Source of the DNA: Myxococcales bacterium
GTDB lineage: Bacteria; Myxococcota; Myxococcia; Myxococcales; Myxococcaceae
Direction of reading: 5' to 3'
NCBI GenBank assembly: GCA_020846875.1
Contig: JADLDB010000124.1
Coordinates: forward strand, 1 to 46,532
Length of the DNA: 46,532 bases
Position 1 is the first letter of the stretch, and every line of letters begins with the position of its first letter. Below, piece after piece: positions 32,879-43,104 of the stretch. The notes beneath the pieces are model-generated. The model saw nothing but the letters and a program-made list of their open reading frames with translations. It was not told the DNA's origin and did no database searches. A program made the position numbers and the translations under genes.

Positions 32879-33397
32879 TCAGCGCGCGGCCGCGGCCCTC
32901 AGGGCGGCCGCCGCGGTCTCGGTGAGGAGGAAGAGGCGCCGAGGTCGCGCCGGTAACGAGACGAAGCCGTGCGCCTGGTAGAAGGCCTGGCCGCGCTCGT
33001 CCTTCGCGTCCACGACTATCGCGTAGGCGGCGATCGACTCCGACGCCGCCAGCACGCGCCTCACGGCGTCCGCGAGGAGCAGGTCGCCCAGCCCGGTGCC
33101 GCGCGCGTCCTCGGAACGAGCGAGCCGGCCAATCAGCGCCGCGGGAATGGCGTCGTAGCGGGGCAGCTTCTTGTTGAGCTCGGGAGGGAGGTTCTCGAGC
33201 GCGAGCGTGAACATGCTCAGGCTGTAGAAGCCGACCACCTTGCCGGCCGTCAGGGCGAGGAACGCCTGAGCGACGCGCCGCCGCTGGTCCTGACTCGCGC
33301 GCGCGCGGAACCAGGTGTCGAGCGCTTCTACGCCCGAGCGGAAGGACGTGCGGTCATGCCGGCTGCTCAGCACCTCGACCGAGAGGTCCACGCTCAC
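32879..33397 (-). CDS. GNAT-family acetyltransferase toxin (TacT-like)
   Basis: A 172-residue toxin of a type II module; TacT-like enzymes acetylate aminoacyl-tRNA and block translation. It shows FRSGVEALDTWFRARA at the N-terminus, KVVGFYSLSMFTLAL, the acetyl-CoA loop RLARSEDARGTGLGDLLLAD, and the late catalytic Tyr region GQAFYQAHGFVSL. GTG 33397 overlaps the antitoxin stop by 4 bp (GTGA). Length matches the family (about 160-175). Confidence 0.92.
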   Translation of the reverse strand: MSVDLSVEVLSSRHDRTSFRSGVEALDTWFRARASQDQRRRVAQAFLALTAGKVVGFYSLSMFTLALENLPPELNKKLPRYDAIPAALIGRLARSEDARGTGLGDLLLADAVRRVLAASESIAAYAIVVDAKDERGQAFYQAHGFVSLPARPRRLFLLTETAAAALRAAAAR

Positions 33398-33663
33398 TTT
33401 CCGTGGGCACGGAGCGCGGCGACGAGTCGTGCCGTGGGACGCGGAGGATGCGCGACGGCCTTGAGGAACGCCTCGCGGTCAGCGCCGCGGAGCACCCACC
33501 GCTCATGGTCCTGGAGCACCCGGCGTGCGCCCTCGTAGGCCAGGTCTCCGGCCGCCAGGCCAGACACGGCCATGGCCTCCTCGATGAGCCGTTTGACGGA
33601 GGGCCCCACGCGGAGCTCGAGCCGTTGGGTCTTGCGCTCCGGCGAGGGGTTCTTGCGGGTCAT
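33394..33663 (-). CDS. DUF1778 ribbon-helix-helix antitoxin (TacA-like)
   Basis: An 89-residue antitoxin upstream of the GNAT toxin. The N-terminal half is a ribbon-helix-helix: RKTQRLELRVGPSVKRLIEE then AVSGLAAGDLAYEGARRVL. The C-terminal arm, ERWVLRGADREAFLKAVAHP, matches the DUF1778 toxin-wrapping segment (typically a W/I-x-L-s-x-x-D-x-x-x-F pattern). It should repress its own promoter; a perfect palindrome lies just upstream. Confidence 0.92.
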   Translation of the reverse strand: MTRKNPSPERKTQRLELRVGPSVKRLIEEAMAVSGLAAGDLAYEGARRVLQDHERWVLRGADREAFLKAVAHPPRPTARLVAALRAHGK

Positions 33664-33671
33664 GAGGGCAA

Positions 33672-33694
33672 ATGTACGGCATTCCGCCGTACAT
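33672..33694 (-). promoter_or_regulatory. Palindromic operator of the GNAT/DUF1778 module
   Basis: ATGTACGGC (33672-33680) and GCCGTACAT (33686-33694) are perfect complements around ATTCC. The palindrome begins 9 bp upstream of the antitoxin ATG, where RHH antitoxins autoregulate. The divergent ettA start is 59 bp away. Confidence 0.65.
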
Positions 33695-33752
33695 CTACAG
33701 CCGGGCCCCTCCGCCGTTGCTCCCGTGAGTGCCCCGGGCTACGCCGCGCCGC

Positions 33753-35429
<1,677 letters not shown>

Positions 35430-35435
35430 GGCCCG

Positions 35436-35942
35436 TCACGGGCAGCCGGCCACCTGCGCCCGCCGCAGCGCGTCCTTCGCCTCGTCCAGCCTTCGCTGCG
35501 CCGTGGCGAGCGCCCGAGCCGGGTCCGTCGCCGTCGTCCGCGCGGCCATGCACTGCGCGTAGGCCGCGTGGCCCAGGGTGTTGAGGACCTCCTGGCAGTC
35601 GCGGGACGGCGGCTCGGCGGAGGCCTTCCGGGCCTCCTCCACCTCGGCCTCCGCGCCGGCGAGGGCCTTCTTCGCGCGCACGCACGAGTTCTCCTTCGGC
35701 TTGCCTGCCCCCGCGTCCGGCGAGTCGTCGGCGCGCTTGTGCTGGTTGGCCGGCTCGGGCGAGGGGGCCGGCTCGGGCGCGACGCGCACCGGCTCCACCT
35801 CACCCTGGGCCATCGTCTTGGCCCTCACGCCCTTGGGGATGGTGGACGGGTCGTCGGTGTAGTGCTCCTCGCCCTGCGCGTCCGTCCACGTGTAGACGGT
35901 CTGGCCCAGCAGCGCGGCGATGAGGACGGTGACGTAAAGCAT
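35436..35942 (-). CDS. DUF4124-type exported protein
   Basis: A 168-residue protein with N-terminal signal MLYVTVLIAALLGQ and then a DUF4124-like motif VYTWTDAQGEEHYTDDPSTI, typical of small periplasmic proteins. A Pro/Glu-rich linker leads to a helical, coiled-coil-like tail with four Cys (SCVRAKKALAGAEAEVEEA, RDCQEVLNTL, AQCMAAR, AGCP). Function unknown. It converges with ettA (6-bp gap) and diverges from the aminotransferase gene. Confidence 0.75.
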   Translation of the reverse strand: MLYVTVLIAALLGQTVYTWTDAQGEEHYTDDPSTIPKGVRAKTMAQGEVEPVRVAPEPAPSPEPANQHKRADDSPDAGAGKPKENSCVRAKKALAGAEAEVEEARKASAEPPSRDCQEVLNTLGHAAYAQCMAARTTATDPARALATAQRRLDEAKDALRRAQVAGCP

Positions 35943-36027
35943 GGTGATGCGACAGCGTAGCCCGCGTGCTGTCCCTTCGCCCGCCTGCGGCTTCCCTCGG
36001 GGCCGGGTTTGGGGCAGACACCGGGCC

Positions 36028-37233
36028 ATGCTGCGCCTCATCCCCGCCCGCCAGGCCCGCCCCGACAAGGACGTCATCTTTGCCCTCAACGCCGAGGCGA
36101 CGAAGCGCAGGCAGGCCGGCGAGGCCGTCGTCAACGCCACCATCGGCTCGCTGATGAATGACGACGGCACGCTGGCGGTGCTGGAGACGGTCACCCGCGT
36201 GCTGCGCGACGTGCCCCCTTCCGAGTGGGCCGCCTACGCCCCCATCCCCGGCACCCCCGGCTTCCTCGAGGCCGTCCTCGCCGACACCTTCTCCGCCCAG
36301 CCGGCGCTGAAGGCCGCCGCCACCGCCGTCGCCACGCCCGGCGGCACCGGCGCGCTCCGCCACGCGCTGATGAACTACCTCGAGCCCGGCCAGGCGCTCT
36401 TGACGCCCAGCTTCTACTGGGGCCCCTACGCCACCCTGGCCGACGAGCACGAGCGGAAGGTGGAGACGTTCTCCATGTTCACCGCCGCCGGCGCGCTGGA
36501 CGTGGCCGCGCTCGACGCCGCGCTGGAGAAGCAACTGGCCAGACAGGGCCGCGCGCTCGTGTGGCTGAATGATCCGTGCAACAACCCCACCGGCTACTCG
36601 ATGACGGCGCTGGAGTGGCGCCAGGTGGCGCAGGTGCTGCTCCGGCACGCCGAGAAGCCCGTCACCCTCCTGGTGGACATGGCGTACTGGCTGTACGCGG
36701 CCGGCGGAGAGCCGCGCGCCTTCCAGGCCGAGCTGCTCCCGCTGCTGGGGAAGGTGGGGCTCTTGTTCGCCTGGAGCGGCAGCAAGTCCTACACCCACTA
36801 CGGCCTGCGGGTGGGCGCGCTCATCGCGGCCGAGCCCGACGAGAAGCAGCGCCAGGCCACCGCCGCCGCCCTCGCCTTCGCCTGCCGCGGCACCTGGAGC
36901 AACTGCGTGCGCGGAGGGCTGGTGGGCGTGACGAAGCTGCTCACCGACGCCGGCCTCAAGGCGGCCTGCGACGCCGAGCGCGCGAAGTTGAAGCAGTTGT
37001 TGATGCGCCGCGTGCAGGCCTTCAACGCCGCCGCCCACCCCAAGGGCCTCGGCTACCCCCGCTACGAAGGCGGCTTCTTCGTCACCGTCTTCCACCCGGA
37101 CGCCGAAGCCCAGGCCCAGCGGATGCGCGAGCGCGGCGTGTACGTCGTCCCCCAGAAGGGCGCCCTGCGGGTGGCTCTGTGCAGCGTCGCCGAAGCCGAC
37201 GTGCCCCGCCTGGTGGACGCGCTGGCCCTCTGA
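36028..37233 (+). CDS. PLP-dependent class I/II aminotransferase
   Basis: A 401-residue fold-type I aminotransferase, probably acting on aromatic or dicarboxylic amino acids. It has TIGSLMNDDG near the start, a GGTGALRHALMNYL cofactor-phosphate region, LNDPCNNPTGYSMT, the PLP-ring Asp and Tyr in VDMAYW (D218, Y220), Schiff-base Lys 253 in WSGSKSYTHYGLRVG, and a C-terminal substrate Arg region KGALRVALCSV. Substrate cannot be decided from sequence. ATG 36028 has GGGGCAG upstream. No pathway neighbours. Confidence 0.9.
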   Translation: MLRLIPARQARPDKDVIFALNAEATKRRQAGEAVVNATIGSLMNDDGTLAVLETVTRVLRDVPPSEWAAYAPIPGTPGFLEAVLADTFSAQPALKAAATAVATPGGTGALRHALMNYLEPGQALLTPSFYWGPYATLADEHERKVETFSMFTAAGALDVAALDAALEKQLARQGRALVWLNDPCNNPTGYSMTALEWRQVAQVLLRHAEKPVTLLVDMAYWLYAAGGEPRAFQAELLPLLGKVGLLFAWSGSKSYTHYGLRVGALIAAEPDEKQRQATAAALAFACRGTWSNCVRGGLVGVTKLLTDAGLKAACDAERAKLKQLLMRRVQAFNAAAHPKGLGYPRYEGGFFVTVFHPDAEAQAQRMRERGVYVVPQKGALRVALCSVAEADVPRLVDALAL

Positions 37234-37403
37234 CTGACCGCGCGCCCACCTCCTCTCACAGCGACTGGCTGAGCAAGCGCCTGAAACCCCTGAGGTGGCA
37301 CCGCACTTTCGGGTGACTTCTCGTGCGTGGCGGCGGCGGGTGCGCTTGAATCAGCCGCCCCCTGGGCCGTCTGATCCATCGACTTCCACGAGAGGACAAC
37401 GCC

Positions 37404-38789
37404 ATGCGCCGCCTGTCACTGCCTCTTTCGCTCGCCGGCTTCGCGCTGCTGCTTGGCGGGTGCGCGGTCCGGACCTACGAGTACCGGGAACGCCCCGTCA
37501 CCAGCACCGTCGTCACCACGGGGTGTGACCCGTACAACCCGTGCACCAACACGTATTACTGGGACCACTACCGCGAGGTGTACGTCTTCTACGACGGCTA
37601 CCACTACTACGACGCGCTCGGTACGCCCGGCAGCTACCCCTTGCCGCCCGCCACCGTGTACGTGACGTACCCGCCGCCCAGCTACGTGCCGCCCTCGGCC
37701 TACCGCCCGCCGCACGGGTACTACGCGCCGCCGCGCGGCTACCAGCCGCCGCCTCCGGGCTACCACCCGGCCGTGCCGGTCGCCGGTGGCACCGGGTACG
37801 TCGCGCCGCCTCCGTCGACGGGCACCACCGGCAGCCGGCCTCCCCCGCCGCCGCCTTCGGGCACCGGCTACGTGGCGCCGCCTCCGTCGACGGGCACCAC
37901 CGGCAGCCGGCCTCCCCCGCCGCCGCCTTCGGGCACCGGCTACGTGGCGCCGCCTCCGTCCGCGGGTGGCTACGTGCCGCCGCCGCCTCCTCCGCCGGGC
38001 GCCGGGAGCCGTCCCCCTCCGCCTCCGCCGTCCACCGGTGGCACCGGCTACGTGCCGCCTCCTGGCGCGGGCTACGCGCCACCGCCGCCGTCTTCGGGTG
38101 GTGGCTACGCCCCGCCTCCGCCTCCCTCCACGGGTGGCGCGGTGGTGCGGCCTCCTGGCTCCGGCTCGGGTGGCTTCGCGCCGCCCCCGCCTCCTTCGTC
38201 GGGCGGCAGCACCGGTGGCTACGCGCCTCCGCCTCCGCCTTCCTCGGGTGGCAACTCGGGCACACTCAACCCCGGCACCGGCTACCGCCCGCCGCCTCCG
38301 CCGCCCGCGGGTGGGGGCACGGTGGTGCCTCCGGGCACGGGTGGCTCCGCGCCGCCGCCGCCGGGCTACACGCACGTCGGTGGCCAGCCGCCTCCGCCCG
38401 TGACGGGCACGGTGGTGACGCCTCCCGGTGGGGCCACGGTGGCGCCGCCGCCTCCTCCCCCTGGCTACAACAAGGGCGGGGTGCAGCGGCCGCCGCTGAA
38501 CCCCCACGCCCAGCCGCCTCCGCCTCCTGCGGGAGCCATTCCGGTGCCCGTCCAGCCGCCCGCGCCCAAGGCCAACGTCAACCCTTCTCCGTCGGCCGGT
38601 ATGCCGTACTACCCGCCGCCGCCGCCCAAGACGCTGCCGCACACGGTGAACCCCACCACCACGCCGCCCAACCCGCCCCCGCCCTACCCGGTGAAGAAGA
38701 ACCCCGCGCCCGCGCCGCCTCCCCCCGCGGGCCGGCCCCCTCCGCCCCCCGGTGGCGCCCGGCCGCCGCCTCCTCCGCCCAAGGGCTGA
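37404..38789 (+). CDS. Proline-rich lipoprotein
   Basis: A 461-residue lipoprotein: signal with lipobox LLGGC (Cys 20). The first 80 mature residues are Tyr-rich (YYWDHYREVYVFYDGYHYYD), then about 350 residues are Pro/Gly/Ser/Tyr repeats such as TGYVAPPP and SRPPPPPP. Such low-complexity Pro-rich regions span periplasm or cell wall or form adhesive surface material. SD AGAGGAC at 37390-37396 before ATG 37404. A downstream hairpin probably terminates it before the FadL gene. No enzymatic domain. Confidence 0.8.
   Translation: MRRLSLPLSLAGFALLLGGCAVRTYEYRERPVTSTVVTTGCDPYNPCTNTYYWDHYREVYVFYDGYHYYDALGTPGSYPLPPATVYVTYPPPSYVPPSAYRPPHGYYAPPRGYQPPPPGYHPAVPVAGGTGYVAPPPSTGTTGSRPPPPPPSGTGYVAPPPSTGTTGSRPPPPPPSGTGYVAPPPSAGGYVPPPPPPPGAGSRPPPPPPSTGGTGYVPPPGAGYAPPPPSSGGGYAPPPPPSTGGAVVRPPGSGSGGFAPPPPPSSGGSTGGYAPPPPPSSGGNSGTLNPGTGYRPPPPPPAGGGTVVPPGTGGSAPPPPGYTHVGGQPPPPVTGTVVTPPGGATVAPPPPPPGYNKGGVQRPPLNPHAQPPPPPAGAIPVPVQPPAPKANVNPSPSAGMPYYPPPPPKTLPHTVNPTTTPPNPPPPYPVKKNPAPAPPPPAGRPPPPPGGARPPPPPPKG
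37788..37931 (+). repeat. Two 72-bp tandem repeats in the Pro-rich gene
   Basis: Units at 37788-37859 and 37860-37931 are nearly identical at DNA level, each encoding 24 residues (GTGYVAPPPSTGTTG followed by SRPPPPPPS). A third partial unit follows at 37932. Their near identity suggests recent slippage or duplication. Confidence 0.8.
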
Positions 38790-38812
38790 CTTCCAGGGAA
38801 GTTTCCGACACC

Positions 38813-38847
38813 CGGCGCCGGCCGCCCTTCGAGGGTCGCCGGCGTCG
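38813..38847 (+). terminator. GC-rich hairpin after the Pro-rich lipoprotein gene
   Basis: The stem pairs 38813-38822 (CGGCGCCGGC) with 38838-38847 (GCCGGCGTCG), one G-U pair; an inner stem CCCT/AGGG surrounds loop TCG, with a 2x2 internal loop. It starts 24 bases after the stop at 38789 and is followed by TCGTCTTT. This fits a rho-independent terminator. Confidence 0.55.
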
Positions 38848-38852
38848 TCGTC

Positions 38853-38869
38853 TTTCCAGTGCCTGGAAA
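38853..38869 (+). promoter_or_regulatory. Short palindrome upstream of the FadL-type gene
   Basis: TTTCCAG (38853-38859) and CTGGAAA (38863-38869) are perfect complements around TGC. It lies 47 bp before ATG 38916, within the expected promoter region, so it may be an operator; it could also be part of the preceding terminator's T-rich end. Confidence 0.35.
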
Positions 38870-38915
38870 ATCTGCTTAAGGCGGCCCCTCTGCGCTCGGG
38901 GAGGAGCCCTTCATC

Positions 38916-40517
38916 ATGTCATTCACTTCGTCGCGTCCCGTCGCCCTGGTGACGGCGGGGCTTGTGCTGGTGGCCGGCAGCGCCCGCGCTTCGGGCTTCT
39001 ACTTCGGGGACAACGGCGCCAAGGCGATGATGCAGGGCGGCGCCTTCACCGCCCAGGCCGATGACCTCACCGCCATCATGTACAACCCGGCGGGGCTGGC
39101 GCAGCTCGACGGCTGGAGCTTCGCGGCCGACGTGCAGCTCCTCAACCACCAGGTGAACTTCCTCCGGCAGGACCCGGGGTTCGACCCGGCGAACCCCAAC
39201 ACGCTCGTCAACACCGTCGACAACGGGAAGTCGGGCCTCTTCTTCTTGCCCTTCCTCGGCGGCAGCTACGGCTTCAAGGTGGCCGGGCGCACCCTGACGG
39301 TCAGCCTCGGCGTGTACGGGCCGCCCTCGCAGGGCCGCTACGTCTTTCCCGCGCCCAACTACACCAAGGAGATGAGCCGGTACCTGGAGAGCCCGCGGAG
39401 GTTCTCGCCGCAGCGCTACTCGCTCATCAGCAACGACATCATCATCCTCTACCCGTCGCTGTCGCTGGCGTACGCGATTCACCCGCGCTTCATGGTGGGC
39501 GCGTCGGCGCAGTTGGTGGTGTCGCACTTCACCTTCAAGCAGGCCATCTCGGCGGACCCCACCAACCCGATGACGCAGCTCGCGGAGAACCCCGAGTTCG
39601 ACGCGCTGGTGGACGTCAACGTGTCCGGGCAGGTGGGCTTCACCGGCATCTTCGGGGTGCTGGCCCGGCCGCTGGACTGGCTGTCGCTGGGCGCGTCGGT
39701 GCGGCCGCCGATTCCGATGAAAGCCACTGGCTCGCTGGGCATCGCGGTGACGCCGGAGCTCTCGGCGCTCGCCAGGGTGCAGAACGGCGCGGGTGAGAGC
39801 TGCGCCCCGGCGGATCCATCGCAGGCGTCTCCCTGCCGGGCCACGCTGGAGGTGACGCTGCCGCTGGAGCTCAAGTTCGGCGTGCGGGCCACGCCCTACG
39901 AGGGCCTGGGCATCAACGCCGACTTCGTCTACCAGGGGTGGCAGTCGGTCGACCAATTCCTGCTGACGCCGCAGGACGTCAACATGGTGCTGGGGGGGAT
40001 GACGACGCCGGTGGAGCCGTTCGCCATTCCGAAGCGGTGGAACGGCAGCTTCTCGGGCCGCCTCGGCGCGTCGTACGACGTCATCAAGTACCTCACGGTG
40101 CACGCGGGCTTCCTGTTCGAGACGGGCGCCGCGCCGCCGGAGTACTACGCCATCGACTTCGCCCACCCGACGCGGGTGATGGTGACGGGCGGCGTCACCG
40201 GGCACCTGGGGCCCATCGACGTGCTGGCGGGCATCGCCTGGGCGCCCAACGTGCAGTCCGTCATCACCCAGAGCGAGGTGCGGCGCGGCTCGACGGACCC
40301 CACCACTCCGGCGGGCGTGGTGGGCGCGGGCATCTACAACTCGGGCGGCTTCTCGATTCTGCTCGGGGTGCGGGGCCGCTTCCCCCCGAAGCCGAAGGTG
40401 GCCGAGGCCGAGCCTCCCGCGGCGCCCGCGCCTGCCTCCACCCCGGCACCAGCACCTGAGGCTGCCCCCGCTGCTACCCCGACTCCCACGACTCCCGCCA
40501 AAGAGACCACGCCATGA
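38916..40517 (+). CDS. OmpP1/FadL-family outer-membrane transporter with Pro/Ala tail
   Basis: A 533-residue outer-membrane beta-barrel importing hydrophobic molecules such as fatty acids. Signal MSFTSSRPVALVTAGLVLVAGSARA is followed by the FadL hatch/N-terminal pattern ASGFYFGDNGAKAMMQGGAF and DDLTAIMYNPAGLAQLDGWS. Barrel strands end near residue 490 (GGFSILLGVRGRF). Forty-odd Pro/Ala/Thr-rich residues follow (PPKPKVAEAEPP and so on), unusual because barrels normally end in an aromatic beta-signal. SD GGGGAGGAG lies upstream. The stop overlaps the start of the next lipoprotein gene by 4 bp. Confidence 0.88.
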   Translation: MSFTSSRPVALVTAGLVLVAGSARASGFYFGDNGAKAMMQGGAFTAQADDLTAIMYNPAGLAQLDGWSFAADVQLLNHQVNFLRQDPGFDPANPNTLVNTVDNGKSGLFFLPFLGGSYGFKVAGRTLTVSLGVYGPPSQGRYVFPAPNYTKEMSRYLESPRRFSPQRYSLISNDIIILYPSLSLAYAIHPRFMVGASAQLVVSHFTFKQAISADPTNPMTQLAENPEFDALVDVNVSGQVGFTGIFGVLARPLDWLSLGASVRPPIPMKATGSLGIAVTPELSALARVQNGAGESCAPADPSQASPCRATLEVTLPLELKFGVRATPYEGLGINADFVYQGWQSVDQFLLTPQDVNMVLGGMTTPVEPFAIPKRWNGSFSGRLGASYDVIKYLTVHAGFLFETGAAPPEYYAIDFAHPTRVMVTGGVTGHLGPIDVLAGIAWAPNVQSVITQSEVRRGSTDPTTPAGVVGAGIYNSGGFSILLGVRGRFPPKPKVAEAEPPAAPAPASTPAPAPEAAPAATPTPTTPAKETTP

Positions 40518-41368
40518 AGCGAAGCCTCCTTCTCTCGAGCCTCTTCGTCCTCGCCGCCTGCAGTGGCACGCCGTCCGGGTCCGACGCGGGCCAGGACTCG
40601 GGCACTCCGCCTCCCGATGAGATTTCGGTGGCGGGCACCGTCACCATGCACCCCGACGCGCTGGCGCTGCTGGCCGACGCGGGCGCGTCCACCTCGGTGG
40701 CCGGCCTCACCTTGCGGGTGGAGGAGCCCTTCAAGGTGGCGCTCAACAACCCCGACGGCGTCTTCCACACCCAGACGCTGGACGCGGGCGGGGAGTTCTA
40801 CGCGCCGGTGGTGCCGACGGAGCTGGTGACGCTGGGCGTGGCGGCGGGCGTGCGCGACGACACCGGGGCCAACCGCGTCATCCGCTCGGCCACCACCCTG
40901 TACGACGTGGCGCTGATGGACGGCGCCAAGCCGGCGGCGAACCTCACCGGGGGCGAGGGCTACGCGGTGCCGGTGCAACTGCACGAAGCGCTCAACGGCG
41001 CGGTGGGGGAGGCGAACATTCGCATGCTGACTGGCAGCAGCGACGCCGGCACCCTCATCGCCGCGGGCTTCATGCTGGGGAAGGTCGTCGACGCCTCGGG
41101 CAACCCGGTGGCGGGCGCCACGGTGGAGCCGCTGGGCAGCACGGCGGCGGTGAAGCGCGCGCGCCTCTTCTACCCAAAGGCGGACTTCAGCGGCACCGAC
41201 GCGGCCACCGCGTCGCACGGCCTCTTCGTGTACGTCCACAACGGCGGAGACGTGGACACCTTCCAGTTCCGCATCACCGGAAAGGCCGAGTACAAGCAGC
41301 GCAACGCGGGCGCGGCGAAGGACGCGTGCCTGGTGCTGACGGTGTTCCCCGGCACCACGCCTCCCTGA
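40514..41368 (+). CDS. Lipoprotein coupled to the FadL-type transporter
   Basis: A 284-residue lipoprotein with lipobox LAAC (Cys 16) followed by an SGTPSGSDAGQDSG linker. The body is beta-rich: ISVAGTVTMHPDALALLA, FYAPVVPTELVTLGVAAG and GFMLGKVVDASGNPVAGATV, the last resembling a carboxypeptidase-regulatory-like beta-sandwich. ATG 40514 overlaps the FadL stop (ATGA), so the two are co-translated. It may be an accessory that captures or hands over hydrophobic substrate at the cell surface (inference). Confidence 0.8.
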   Translation: MKRSLLLSSLFVLAACSGTPSGSDAGQDSGTPPPDEISVAGTVTMHPDALALLADAGASTSVAGLTLRVEEPFKVALNNPDGVFHTQTLDAGGEFYAPVVPTELVTLGVAAGVRDDTGANRVIRSATTLYDVALMDGAKPAANLTGGEGYAVPVQLHEALNGAVGEANIRMLTGSSDAGTLIAAGFMLGKVVDASGNPVAGATVEPLGSTAAVKRARLFYPKADFSGTDAATASHGLFVYVHNGGDVDTFQFRITGKAEYKQRNAGAAKDACLVLTVFPGTTPP

Positions 41369-41375
41369 CGAGAAG

Positions 41376-42710
41376 CTACCGGGCGACGCGGCGCTCCACG
41401 GCAGAGACGAGGAAGCTTTGCTCGACGTGCTGCAGCTCGCCGGTGAAGCGCGGGTAGCGCCAGTGGGCGAACTGCTTGCGCAGGCACTGGGCCAGCGGCG
41501 TGTCGTCCAGGTCCTTGCGGAGGTGGGCTTCGCGGATGCGGCCGTCGTTCTGCACCGTCCACCACACCTCGTAGCGCTGGGCGTCGGGAGGCACGAGGCG
41601 GCGGGCCTGCTCGGACAGGCACTCCTGCGCCAGGGGGGCGTAGTGGTCGCCCACCTGCTTCACCTGGTCCGCCAGGAGGCCTTCGCCCGCGGGCTTGTCC
41701 TTCGAGAAGTCGCGGAAGGTCCACGCGCCGGTGGCCTGCTTCTCGACGCGGCGGCAGGCGCCGGCGCCCTGGGCGGCGTCGTACTTCTGGCAGAGGCGCT
41801 CGAGCTGCTGGGTGCGGGACCACAGCCTGAGCTCCGGGTCCACCAGCGAGGAGGCCAGCGCCTGGTCCTTGAGCTGCAGCTTCACTGCGCCGTCCAGGTC
41901 GTCGGAGGCGAGGGCCAGCGCCACCAGCTTCCCCAGGGCCTTGCGCCGCAGGGCGGTGCACTGAGGCGCGTCGCAGCGCCCCTCCGCCTTCGCGAACAGC
42001 AGGAGCTTCTTCGCGTCCGTCTTCTCGGCGAGCGCCTTCACGTAAGTCACCCGCGCGGCGAGGAATTCGTCCTTGTGGTGGTGGGCCGTCTTCCCGGCGG
42101 CGGCGAGGCAGGGCGCGGCGGTGCTGGCGCGCTCGGCGGCGGCGACGCACTTGTCCGCGTCCTGGAGGGACTTCACCAGGGCCTTGAGGCCCTTCGCGTC
42201 GGCGCCCTTCAGCTTCGCGACGGCGCCCAGGGCCTTCAAGGCGGCGGCGCGGCAGGCGTCGACGGCGTCGGGCCCGCAGGCGAGGCGCCAGGCGAGGGCG
42301 ACGTCTCGCGCGCGGCCGGGCTCGGCCTCGGCCTGGGCCACCTTGAAGGCCAGCGCCCAGGACTTCGCGCGCTCCTCGCTGCCGAGCGACGCCGCTTCGT
42401 TGCACGCCTGGTGGGAGGCGGGGCCAGCCTCGTCGAGGCGCTTGCTGGCGAGCGCGGCCTGGGCCTGGCTCAGGGCCTCGCGGAAGGTGACGCGGCGGTC
42501 CGGGGCCTCACCCGCCTGGGCGATGTTGGGCGCGGAGGTGGCGGGCTTCTCTTCGACCGGAGGGACCCAGGCCTGCTCGAGGTCCTCTTCTCTGGGCGCG
42601 GGGAGGGCAGCGGGCGGCGGCGCTTCCGCGACGGGCGGAGGAGGCGGCGGAGGGGTGGCGCAGCCGAGCGCGAACAGACTGGCCCAGAGCAACCACCGCG
42701 GCGTCGACAT
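41376..42710 (-). CDS. AgmX/TonB-C-like lipoprotein with helical repeat body
   Basis: A 444-residue lipoprotein; lipobox LFALGC, lipid on Cys 17, followed by a Pro-rich linker. The middle 250 residues are Ala/Lys/Cys-rich helices (QACNEAASLGSEERAKSWAL, LKALGAVAKLKGADAKGLKA), probably TPR-like. The C-terminal 100 residues have YEVWWTVQNDGRIREAHLRK and LAQCLRKQFAHWRYPRF, matching the AgmX/PglI C-terminal module of myxobacteria (V-x-x-x-G-x-I, a Cys-Leu pair, W-x-F/Y-P), related to TonB-C. AgmX/PglI proteins act in gliding motility and envelope complexes. It converges with the FadL-linked lipoprotein (7-bp gap). Confidence 0.8.
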   Translation of the reverse strand: MSTPRWLLWASLFALGCATPPPPPPPVAEAPPPAALPAPREEDLEQAWVPPVEEKPATSAPNIAQAGEAPDRRVTFREALSQAQAALASKRLDEAGPASHQACNEAASLGSEERAKSWALAFKVAQAEAEPGRARDVALAWRLACGPDAVDACRAAALKALGAVAKLKGADAKGLKALVKSLQDADKCVAAAERASTAAPCLAAAGKTAHHHKDEFLAARVTYVKALAEKTDAKKLLLFAKAEGRCDAPQCTALRRKALGKLVALALASDDLDGAVKLQLKDQALASSLVDPELRLWSRTQQLERLCQKYDAAQGAGACRRVEKQATGAWTFRDFSKDKPAGEGLLADQVKQVGDHYAPLAQECLSEQARRLVPPDAQRYEVWWTVQNDGRIREAHLRKDLDDTPLAQCLRKQFAHWRYPRFTGELQHVEQSFLVSAVERRVAR

Positions 42711-43104
42711 CGGAGGCGGCAGCCTACTACGGGCGTCCGGCGCTGGCCCACGCCGGCAGGCTGGCGGCGAGGCGGCTGGTTTGCCCACAGGGAAGGCGCG
42801 CGGCGAGGGCTGCCTTCGTCGTGCCGAACAGCGACGAGCCCCGCGGCCCCGCGGGTGGGCTCGCAATTGCGGAGCCAATCCGCACGCGGTAACCGCTTCG
42901 CCGCCAACCTCAAGTCCGTCGTCCACACCTGCCGCAAGCAGAACCGCCACGCCTTCGCCTACCTCGGCGAGGCCCTTCAGGCGTCCTTGGCCAATGCTCA
43001 GCTCCCTCGCTGCTCCCCGCCCCGTGAACGCGTACGCTGCTGCAGTACGAGCACGGCAAGGCCGCGCCGGACCTCACCGCCGCGGACCTGGTCAACGATC
43101 GAGA
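42711..43104. other. 394-bp junction between core and lower-GC segment
   Basis: It contains the transposase relic at 42864-43020 and no intact gene. Base composition appears to fall from here to the right end. Another short plus-strand peptide frame, RTLLQYEHGKAAPDLTAADL, lies at about 43028-43105 and stops at TAG; it may be a relic of a recombinase but is too short to assign. Confidence 0.45.
42864..43020 (+). pseudogene. IS66-type transposase C-terminal relic
   Basis: In one frame the plus strand reads SQSARGNRFAANLKSVVHTC then RKQNRHAFAYLGEALQASL. IS66-family transposases without the extra C-terminal domain end in a similar G-x-RF-x-x-x-L-x-x-VV-x-TCR-x-Q-x-R-x-x-x-x-YL pattern. There is no start codon or upstream catalytic region, and the similarity fades after about 43010. 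It marks a past insertion. Confidence 0.55.
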
